Positions 1 to 5,471 of a DNA stretch of 7,969 nt are shown here, in pieces. This DNA is from Euryarchaeota archaeon UBA501 (GTDB taxonomy: Archaea; Thermoplasmatota; Poseidoniia; Poseidoniales; Thalassarchaeaceae). Within the stretch, counting starts at the first letter, position 1. Each line of letters begins with the position of its first letter. The stretch is from positions 1-7,969 of the forward strand of contig DAVT01000156.1 in NCBI GenBank assembly GCA_002505685.1, in the 5' to 3' direction. A program made the position numbers and the translations under genes. A model generated the notes under the pieces. That model worked only from the letters and a program-made list of their open reading frames with translations, did no database searches and was not told the DNA's origin.

Positions 1-341
1 AGGACCAACTCAATCGGCCAGAATCGAGCATCTGCGGCATCATCTCCACCCACAGGTTGCCCTTCAGCCTCAATGAGATAGACGATACTCACGATGTGTT
101 TACGTGGGTCTCGGTTGGGATTACCCTTGGCATCCAACAAGCGAATGATTTCCCCCGTCATTCCAGTCTCTTCTTGCAATTCACGTAGAACTGCATCTGT
201 GGGGTCCTCCCCATAATCAACGAATCCACCCGGCAGTGCCCAAGCCCCCTTCCATGGTTCATTTCCTCTCTGAATGAGCAATACTTCGTCACCTCTGCGA
301 ACCGCAGCATCAACTGCCAAAGCAGGGTTGCGATATTCCAC
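1..341 (-). CDS. NUDIX hydrolase, C-terminus cut by window edge
   Basis: NUDIX enzymes hydrolyse nucleoside diphosphates linked to another moiety (ADP-ribose, NADH, dinucleotides, oxidised nucleotides) in the cytoplasm. The 113 visible codons have no stop. A complete NUDIX box lies at residues 39-61: G39, E45, R53-E54, E57-E58 and G60 all sit at the GX5EX7REUXEEXGU spacing, so the metal-binding site is intact. The preceding PWKGAWALPGG and the later ARFWPIEL are typical of ADP-ribose pyrophosphatase-like and MutT-like members, but the substrate cannot be fixed from this. I chose the GTG at 341-339 because a GGAG ribosome site lies 9 bases upstream, the fold begins only a few residues later (NPALAVDAAV), and no ATG is available. 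It starts 4 bases after the uppS stop, so the two are probably one transcript. The C-terminal end lies outside the window. Confidence 0.93.
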   Translation of the reverse strand, partial: MEYRNPALAVDAAVRRGDEVLLIQRGNEPWKGAWALPGGFVDYGEDPTDAVLRELQEETGMTGEIIRLLDAKGNPNRDPRKHIVSIVYLIEAEGQPVGGDDAADARFWPIELV

Positions 342-345
342 GTCT

Positions 346-1215
346 TCACTCTCCGAACCTTCGCTTTCGATTTTGGTAGGCTTCAATCGCCTCGAGCAAA
401 TCAGCCTTTGAGAACGAAGGCCAGTATACATCGGTGAAATAGTACTCCGCGTAGGCGGATTGCCAAAGCAAGAAATTGCTAATTCGCTCTTCTCCAGAGG
501 TTCGAATCACCAAGTCAGGATCAGGCATTTCTCCCGTCCACAATCTGTTGCTGATTTCTTTCTCATCAATCGACTCAAGGTCCAATGTACCCTTTGCATG
601 CTCTTCAGCGATGGCTCGAACCGCCTCGATGATTTCCTCTCGGCTCCCATAGGCCAAGCAAACAGTGAAGACGAATTTGTCATAATCTCCGGTTAATTTC
701 TCGGTATTTTCAATCGCATCTAGGACATTTTGTGGGAGGAGGTCCATTCTTCCAACCACTCGAACTTTGACGTGATTCTTGTGAATTCGCTCATCTACGG
801 CCAAATCGTTCAAACCTTCCACATAGAGATTGTACAATGCGGTCAACTCGTCTGGTTTACGACTGGAAATGTTCTCTGTACTGAGTGCATAAACCGTCAG
901 ATAGGGAACTCCTATTTCCAGTACCCAATCCATGACCTCCTCGAGCTTTTCTTTGCCTGCACGATGGCCCAAGGTTGCAGCCAATCCAGAATCTGAGGCA
1001 TATCGTCGATTTCCATCCATGATGATCGAGATGTGTTGCGGTAGGGTATCCGACATCACTCGAGTTTGCATTCTACGCATACGAACTCGATCGGTTCTTG
1101 AGACGATACTCCAAGCGTATCGAGAATTGGCAATCCAGCGTGCGGGGCCGCGAATAATTCGCCATTTCAATAGCCAATGGGCTATTCCGTCAAGTGTGCG
1201 GCCTAGCCAACCCAT
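346..1215 (-). CDS. uppS: Polyprenyl diphosphate synthase (cis-prenyltransferase, UppS family), archaeal type
   Basis: This enzyme condenses isopentenyl diphosphate units in cis onto an allylic primer to make the long polyprenyl carrier used for glycan assembly (dolichyl-type in archaea). It acts at the cytoplasmic membrane face. Numbering from the longest frame (ATG at 1287, 313 aa), the family blocks appear in order: MDGNRRYA at 90-97 with catalytic Asp91, GHRAGKEK at 107-114, YALSTEN at 133-139, and RTSGEERISNFLLWQ at 262-276 with the diphosphate-binding Arg and Ser residues. NRRYA and RTSGE are the archaeal forms. About 60 residues separate Met25 from PQHISIIMDGN, including an amphipathic WLLKWRI stretch typical of archaeal N-termini. 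I prefer Met25 (1215; 289 aa) because the ATG at 1287 overlaps the start of the divergent gene, whose own N-terminus is supported by an internal repeat. The SD-like GGAG before Met25 is about 15 bases away, so this start is not certain. Confidence 0.93.
   Translation of the reverse strand: MGWLGRTLDGIAHWLLKWRIIRGPARWIANSRYAWSIVSRTDRVRMRRMQTRVMSDTLPQHISIIMDGNRRYASDSGLAATLGHRAGKEKLEEVMDWVLEIGVPYLTVYALSTENISSRKPDELTALYNLYVEGLNDLAVDERIHKNHVKVRVVGRMDLLPQNVLDAIENTEKLTGDYDKFVFTVCLAYGSREEIIEAVRAIAEEHAKGTLDLESIDEKEISNRLWTGEMPDPDLVIRTSGEERISNFLLWQSAYAEYYFTDVYWPSFSKADLLEAIEAYQNRKRRFGE
351..354 (-). promoter_or_regulatory. Ribosome binding site for the NUDIX GTG start
   Basis: GGAG on the minus strand lies within the last codons of uppS, 9 bases before the GTG at 341. 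It decides the non-ATG start of the NUDIX gene and suggests translational coupling to uppS. Confidence 0.55.
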
Positions 1216-1285
1216 GTGTTGTCGAAACCGCTCCACCTCTTGATGCAATCGGGTGCCTTGATAGCGTGAACCGAGTGGCCAGTGC

Positions 1286-1939
1286 ATGCGCCGCGAGGTT
1301 GTCTACATCCTCACCATCTGTATCGGTCTGTGGGTCGATCAGAATGGAACCGAGTGGCCCATCAAAGGCGAATACATCGTCGACATTGTCGTTTGGAGTA
1401 TCTTTGCGACCATCTATGCTAGAGGCGAGCGAATCGAGCGAATCGAGATGCTTACAGTTCTAGCATTTGCAACGCCGATGGAACTGTTCTTCACCGAAGT
1501 TTGGCACCTGTATGAGTATCGTGAGGGTTTGATGCCTCTATTCGTTCCAGCTGGTCATTGGTTCCTGTTTGATTTGGGTCGTCGATTTTCAAAGCATTTA
1601 CCTGAGCGTTGGGCTTGGCCCTCGATTGCCCCCTTTGTTCCAATGTCGATTTATTTCGCCTACCAAGGGATTGACACATCCGGCCTGCTGTTATTGTTGG
1701 CGCTGGTTGGATTCATGCATTGGGGGCCGGAGCGACGCCTCTATGCAACCATGGCTTGGTTGGCCTTGGCCATGGAGTTGTGGGGCACACATCTGGGCAA
1801 CTGGGCTTGGTATGCGGATGTTCCTTGGACACCTTTGACCGCTTGGAACCCGCCATTGCTTTGCGGTGTAGTATACGCGCTTGGTGACCTTTTAGTGAAC
1901 CTAACAGTGAACCGATTTACTCAAAATAAAAAACAATAG
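1286..1939 (+). CDS. Polytopic membrane protein with internal two-fold repeat, function unknown
   Basis: A 217-residue, strongly hydrophobic protein with about seven to eight candidate membrane segments (roughly 5-17, 30-46, 54-70, 83-97, 111-126, 131-146, 151-167, 189-206). I do not recognise a named family with confidence. The overall look (short multi-helix protein, intramembrane Glu, Trp and His) faintly recalls carotenoid-biosynthesis-type membrane proteins, but that is only an impression. The two halves resemble each other: MELFFTEVW at 65-73 with a downstream Y..R..LMPLFVPA, and MELWGTHLG at 163-171 with a downstream Y....WTPLTAW, 98 residues apart. Each is preceded by a charged loop and a helix (RGERIERIEMLTVLA; WGPERRLYATMAWLA). 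This argues that the first half, and hence the ATG at 1286, is real; no other start exists before codon 55. An in-frame TAG at 1262 rules out a longer form. It is followed after 45 bases by the DUF454 gene on the same strand. Confidence 0.8.
   Translation: MRREVVYILTICIGLWVDQNGTEWPIKGEYIVDIVVWSIFATIYARGERIERIEMLTVLAFATPMELFFTEVWHLYEYREGLMPLFVPAGHWFLFDLGRRFSKHLPERWAWPSIAPFVPMSIYFAYQGIDTSGLLLLLALVGFMHWGPERRLYATMAWLALAMELWGTHLGNWAWYADVPWTPLTAWNPPLLCGVVYALGDLLVNLTVNRFTQNKKQ
1427..1447 (+). repeat. 9-bp tandem repeat (GAGCGAATC, 2.3 copies)
   Basis: GAGCGAATC occurs at 1427-1435 and again at 1436-1444, followed by a partial GAG. It encodes the ERIERIE loop of the membrane protein. The unit is in frame, so slippage would add or remove three residues without breaking the gene. 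Confidence 0.7.
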
Positions 1940-1969
1940 TATGGGTAGCCAACATTACAAACTGAGTAC

Positions 1970-1975
1970 AAGGGG
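1970..1975 (+). promoter_or_regulatory. Ribosome binding site of the DUF454 gene
   Basis: AAGGGG ends 9 bases before the ATG at 1985. It supports that start over the ATG at 1941, which is in another frame. Confidence 0.5.
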
Positions 1976-1984
1976 CGGCAACCA

Positions 1985-2404
1985 ATGGACAATCCTTCTC
2001 ATGATGTTCACACCGTAGATCTCAATCGGTCTGGCTTGAGTAGAACATTCTGGTTTATTTGTGGATTTATTTCGATGGTTGTCGGGTTGATTGGAATTCC
2101 CGTTCCAGGCTTGCCAACCACTCCACTGATGATACTCGCAGCTGCTTGTTTTGCAAAATCTAGTCAACGATTTTACGATTGGATTATTCAAAACAAATTG
2201 TTTGGACATCATGTCAAAAATTACCGGGAGGGCAAAGGTATCCCTAGAAAGAGCAAACCCATTATTTTGGCAACAATGTGGACCTTCGTTCTCTTTGCAG
2301 TTCTAATTGCAATTCCGGATAGTGCCCCACCTGTATCAAAAATTACAACGTTGGTTTTGGCCGTCATTGGAACGATATTTATCCTAAGGATTCCTAATTT
2401 GTAG
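1985..2404 (+). CDS. DUF454 (YbaN) family inner-membrane protein
   Basis: A 139-residue membrane protein of the DUF454/YbaN family, whose biochemical role is not established. The family signature is clear: GFISMVVGLIGIPVPGLPTTP at about 27-47, then LAAACFAKSSQRFYDWIIQNKLFG (51-74) and the cytoplasmic stretch NYREGKGIPRKSKP (79-92), followed by two more helices at about 93-111 and 117-135. PGLPTTP and the FAKSS...W...N..FG spacing match the family well, and the length is close to the usual 115-150. The start at 1985 has a ribosome site 9 bases upstream and leaves a roughly 20-residue polar N-terminus before the first helix. It follows the duplicated membrane protein by 45 bases and may share its transcript. 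Its last 11 bases overlap hemH tail to tail. Confidence 0.9.
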   Translation: MDNPSHDVHTVDLNRSGLSRTFWFICGFISMVVGLIGIPVPGLPTTPLMILAAACFAKSSQRFYDWIIQNKLFGHHVKNYREGKGIPRKSKPIILATMWTFVLFAVLIAIPDSAPPVSKITTLVLAVIGTIFILRIPNL

Positions 2405-3428
2405 GCAAGGAAATTGCGAACGCATTCGATACAAGTTGGCCCAATCCATCAATCCAACTTGGATTGTCATTTAGGCAGTTGACAACCGTCAGTTCTTCGC
2501 CACCATGGTTCAAGAAATGTTCACGAATTTCGATGTCCAGTTCCTCCAATGTTTCCAATCCATCGGCGAGGAATGCTGGAGAGACAATCACGATATTCGA
2601 TTTCCCACTTTCAGCCAACATCTCAACTGTTTTTGTGGTTGAAGGTTGCAACCATTTCGCCGGACCAAGACGACTTTGATAACTGATTGACCAATCCGAA
2701 TCACTTAGCCCCAATGCCCCGACTACCGCCATTGTGGTCAGCATACAATGATGGGCATAGCAAGCAGAATTCGACTCAACATCAAGAGTACAACAATTGT
2801 TCACTTTTTGGCAATGTTTTCCACTTGAGTCTGTTCTCTTCACATGAGAAATCGGTAGTCCATGGTAGGAGAATAGAAGATGTACATCATCCTTTAGATA
2901 CGGTTTTATCGATTCTACCAAGGGCTCGATAAATGCGGAATCTGTAGGGAAATGCGGCAATTCTGAAATGGATGGGTACCACTTCATCTCCGCTAGTTGT
3001 TTGTATGCGTGCTTTAGCGATGATTCAGTGGTTGCCTGAGCGTGATGAGGGAATAAAGGAGCGAGCAATAACTCATCGACACCGGATTCCCTCAATTTTT
3101 CCAGTCCATATCGTATACTTGGATTTCCATATCGCATTCCAACTTCACATCGGACATCATCCAAATGATGCTCAAGACCCTCAGCCATTCTTTGAGTGTA
3201 CACACGAAGTGGCGATCCTTCATCCATCCAGATGCTCTGATACCGGGGTGCAATTTTCTTTGGCCGTGTCCTGAGGATGATGCCTCTGACCAATAGATGC
3301 CGAAGTGGTGCAGGAATATCGATGACATCAGGGTCGAGTAAAAACTCTCGAAGATAAGATCGAACCGATGTGGTAGTCGGTTCATCGGGCGTGCCGATAT
3401 TCATCATCAGGACGCCACGTTTTCCCAT
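2394..3428 (-). CDS. hemH: Ferrochelatase (protoporphyrin IX type) with Cys-rich insert
   Basis: Inserts ferrous iron into protoporphyrin IX as the last step of heme b synthesis. The 344 residues are normal family length. The start MGKRGVLMMNIGTPDEP matches the family N-terminus. Later motifs are PRYQSIW..GSPL (61-73), LLAPLFPHHAQATTES (121-136), SYHGLP with the catalytic His189, QSRLGPAKWLQP (251-262), and PAFLADGLETLEEL (284-297), which carries the conserved acidic pair. Between SYHGLP and QSR lies a Cys/His-rich insert: C206, C212, C213, C223, H226-H227, C228. From memory this resembles ferrochelatases of Bacteroidetes and Bdellovibrio rather than the E. coli or Bacillus forms. It could bind a metal or Fe-S cluster, but that is inference. 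It lies 50 bases downstream of the MFS gene on the same strand. No Shine-Dalgarno is visible before the ATG at 3428, so a leaderless or weakly initiated message is possible. Confidence 0.96.
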   Translation of the reverse strand: MGKRGVLMMNIGTPDEPTTTSVRSYLREFLLDPDVIDIPAPLRHLLVRGIILRTRPKKIAPRYQSIWMDEGSPLRVYTQRMAEGLEHHLDDVRCEVGMRYGNPSIRYGLEKLRESGVDELLLAPLFPHHAQATTESSLKHAYKQLAEMKWYPSISELPHFPTDSAFIEPLVESIKPYLKDDVHLLFSYHGLPISHVKRTDSSGKHCQKVNNCCTLDVESNSACYAHHCMLTTMAVVGALGLSDSDWSISYQSRLGPAKWLQPSTTKTVEMLAESGKSNIVIVSPAFLADGLETLEELDIEIREHFLNHGGEELTVVNCLNDNPSWIDGLGQLVSNAFAISLPTN

Positions 3429-3478
3429 GGCTTTTCGAAGAAAGAATAGGTTGTAATCTTTTGTTCGTGAACCTCAAA

Positions 3479-4813
3479 TCATGGATTGCTATCTTTTTGC
3501 GTTGAATGAGTCAATCTGAGGGTGATTTGGGAAATTATAGCCAAAATAGCCAATGCAAAACTCAACCGGAATACAGTATGATAATCCCACTTTCCGGGAT
3601 TGTCAACAGTTTCAGCCCAAACAAATGCAGCCATGATTGGGCCGATGATTCGTGCCATTGCACCATATCCCTCTTGGGCTCCCATCACCCTGCCTAAATC
3701 GAGTGATGTCGATTTAGCCTCCAATGTCAATAAGGTGTTCTGTGTAGGTTGGAATAACCCATTTCCTAGAGCAATAAAGGCCATGGGAATTAGAACGATG
3801 ATGAAGGGTTCAGGTTGAAGGTATGGGATCCATCCAATGCCCAATCCACAAATCAATATCCCAAACACCATCATCATTCGAGAATCCATTTTTTGAGCGA
3901 TAGAACTCCTCATGAATCCACCTTGAACGAAAACCCCAATCAAACCTACAAATGCGAAAATGTATCCGTTTGTTTTCGCATCATAACCGAGACCCCCATT
4001 TTCTACTGACATGCCTGTGAAGAGGATGAATGTAGTATGCATGATGGTAAATGAAGTCAAGAAAATGGCATTCACTAAAATTAGAATTTGAACCGGCCGA
4101 GAAAGGTCTCGAACACTGACCAAGTTGCCCAAAAGTTGCTTCACATAATTCTGGTCACTCTTTGAATTTGAACGCGCCTCTACAGGCAAACTCTCTGGGA
4201 GTTGTTTAATCGCCAAAATGAATGACATCAGAGAAAGTATGCCAGCAAAAAGGCAAGGGAGGAAATATGGATGGCTTTCCCACCAACTGGTTTCAAAATA
4301 CCCACCAAAGTTTGAGTACGGATCTGTCAATATCCCACCAATAAAGGGTCCAATCATGAATCCCAAACCGAATGCAGCACCAATCACTCCCATCCTAGCC
4401 TTGAGTTGTTCATCTGTACTCACATCTCCGATGTAAGCTCGAGCCACCGCGATGTTTCCATTCCCTGCTCCGGCCAAAAATCTGACAATCAAAGCAAACC
4501 AAAGACCCTGTGCCAATCCAAAAGCAATGAAGAAAATCGTATTCGAAAGGAGCCCGAACATGATGACTGGCCTGCGACCTATTCTGTCGGATAAGGAGCC
4601 TAGAATCGGGGTGAAAAGAAATTGTCCAAACGTGTAAGCGGCTAGCACTATGCCAACCCAAAGGTCCCTTTGTCCAACATCGGTAAAACCGTCTCCAGAG
4701 GCTAAATCTTGGATGAAATAAGTGAGGAAAGGAATCACCAAAGTAAAGCCGATTAAATCAATCAGAACGACAAGAAATAGAATTCCCATTCCACTGCGTT
4801 CTGGCTTTTCCAT
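3479..4813 (-). CDS. MFS transporter, DHA1 (TetA-like drug/H+ antiporter) family
   Basis: A 444-residue, twelve-helix secondary transporter of the cytoplasmic membrane, probably a proton-coupled exporter. Motif A is intact in the loop after helix 2: GSLSDRIGRRPV at 72-83. Helix 1 carries D19 within LIDLIGFTLVIPFL, typical of DHA1 proteins. Helix 4 reads RFLAGAGNGNIAVARAYIGD (111-130). The antiporter motif C appears as GLGFMIGPFIGG (149-160). The second half has the paired block GNGLFQPTQNTLLT...RVMGAQEGYGAMARIIGP at 350-392. A roughly 30-residue polar loop (about 206-236) separates the two bundles. The combination resembles tetracycline-efflux-like proteins, but the substrate cannot be read from sequence. 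No ribosome site precedes the ATG at 4813, and Met9 (4789) is an alternative. It sits 57 bases after the HAD gene and 50 bases before hemH; a role in porphyrin or heme traffic is possible but is inferred from position only. Confidence 0.93.
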   Translation of the reverse strand: MEKPERSGMGILFLVVLIDLIGFTLVIPFLTYFIQDLASGDGFTDVGQRDLWVGIVLAAYTFGQFLFTPILGSLSDRIGRRPVIMFGLLSNTIFFIAFGLAQGLWFALIVRFLAGAGNGNIAVARAYIGDVSTDEQLKARMGVIGAAFGLGFMIGPFIGGILTDPYSNFGGYFETSWWESHPYFLPCLFAGILSLMSFILAIKQLPESLPVEARSNSKSDQNYVKQLLGNLVSVRDLSRPVQILILVNAIFLTSFTIMHTTFILFTGMSVENGGLGYDAKTNGYIFAFVGLIGVFVQGGFMRSSIAQKMDSRMMMVFGILICGLGIGWIPYLQPEPFIIVLIPMAFIALGNGLFQPTQNTLLTLEAKSTSLDLGRVMGAQEGYGAMARIIGPIMAAFVWAETVDNPGKWDYHTVFRLSFALAILAIISQITLRLTHSTQKDSNP

Positions 4814-4870
4814 AATTGGGGCTATGGATGGAGGGTGTTAATCCTTCATCCAATGATTGTGGATAATGCC

Positions 4871-5437
4871 TCATTCAAAGACAATCGACGGTTGGTCACC
4901 CAGCGCATTGAGTGTACTTTTGCTAGCATTGACAACGATTACTTCTCCAGCATATGGCCACGTCTTCAAGTCGTGACTTGAGTTTCCAGCATAGGCAAAT
5001 TTTCCTTTTCCATAGCGTTCAGCAAGGGCCTTTCCTTTGGCTTCCATTCGTAGATTGGTAACACCATCACTAGCCATCACGTCATCGAATAGACCGACAT
5101 ATTCTGCGATTTTCTTGGCCACAAATTCTTCGGAAGCAGTACACAAAATGATCTCTCTACCAGTGGCCTTTTGCTCTTTCAACCACTCTAGGAACGCCTC
5201 ATGGTAAACCAATTCAGCAGGATCAAATTTCAGTTTCCGCCCCAGTATCCGCTTCCACTTGGCACGCTTCCCAGTCAATTCCAAAAAGAGAAGCCAAGGG
5301 AACAACCAAAATCGCGGTAGAACGACGCGTCGGATGGTGACTCTGGACATATCGGTTAGAATCAATGTCCCGTCTAGGTCGACAGCCAGAGGTAGACTCG
5401 TCACCTTTCCCATGAACTCTAGGCGCAATTGAACCAT
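4871..5437 (-). CDS. HAD-superfamily phosphatase, stand-alone version of the UbiA-linked HAD domain
   Basis: A soluble haloacid-dehalogenase-fold enzyme, most likely a phosphomonoesterase on an unknown substrate. Numbering from the ATG at 5437 (188 aa), motif I is AVDLDGTL with nucleophile Asp20 and acid/base Asp22. Motif II is ILCTAS with Thr100, motif III lies in EAKGKALAERYG (Lys134 or Lys136), and motif IV is AGNSSHDLKTW with Asp156. The helical cap between motifs I and II contains a hydrophobic stretch (WLFPWLLFLEL), and the pattern YHEAFLEWLKEQKATGREIILCTAS...GLFDDVMASDG closely resembles the N-terminal domain of HAD-UbiA prenyltransferase fusions. No UbiA domain follows here. I chose ATG 5437 because AGAGGA lies 10 bases upstream. 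A TTG at 5443 and an ATG at 5413 are alternatives. It heads a probable HAD-MFS-hemH run and diverges from the pseudokinase gene. Confidence 0.88.
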   Translation of the reverse strand: MVQLRLEFMGKVTSLPLAVDLDGTLILTDMSRVTIRRVVLPRFWLFPWLLFLELTGKRAKWKRILGRKLKFDPAELVYHEAFLEWLKEQKATGREIILCTASEEFVAKKIAEYVGLFDDVMASDGVTNLRMEAKGKALAERYGKGKFAYAGNSSHDLKTWPYAGEVIVVNASKSTLNALGDQPSIVFE

Positions 5438-5447
5438 TTTCAATCTG

Positions 5448-5453
5448 TCCTCT
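5448..5453 (-). promoter_or_regulatory. Ribosome binding site of the HAD phosphatase gene
   Basis: AGAGGA on the minus strand ends 10 bases before ATG 5437, favouring that start over TTG 5443 (only 4 bases away). Four of its bases lie in one arm of the neighbouring inverted repeat. Confidence 0.5.
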
Positions 5454-5464
5454 GCTACGCAGAG
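5450..5464. repeat. Perfect inverted repeat CTCTGC-TAC-GCAGAG between divergent genes
   Basis: Six-base arms at 5450-5455 and 5459-5464 flank a 3-base centre, in the 34-base gap between the HAD and pseudokinase starts. In the HAD message it could fold into a small hairpin whose 3' arm covers AGAG of the ribosome site; as DNA it could be a dyad operator. Function is inferred only. Confidence 0.5.
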
Positions 5465-5471
5465 AATTCAT

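Noticed and set aside
158..349. 63-codon minus-strand frame starting at a GTG near the uppS stop
   Set aside because: It is the out-of-frame shadow of the NUDIX gene, whose own frame holds a perfect NUDIX box; the shadow shows no motif and ends inside it.
460..1243. Several plus-strand open frames opposite uppS
   Set aside because: They lie antisense to strongly conserved UppS motifs and have no recognisable domains.
1918..1936. A-rich stretch before the DUF454 gene as a promoter
   Set aside because: It encodes the polar C-terminal tail of the upstream protein and does not resemble a clear TATA element.
3429..3478. AT-rich element about 27-35 bases before the hemH ATG and a small GTTC-GT-GAAC dyad, possible archaeal promoter
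   Set aside because: The match to a BRE/TATA element is poor and the arms are only 4 bases; similar patterns are expected by chance.
4410..4661. 83-codon minus-strand frame inside the MFS gene
   Set aside because: Alternate-frame shadow of the transporter region encoding helices 2-4; composition is not protein-like.
4848..4864. ATCCA...TGGAT inverted repeat after the HAD stop, possible terminator
   Set aside because: Five-base arms with a 7-base loop and no following T-run on the minus strand; too weak to call.
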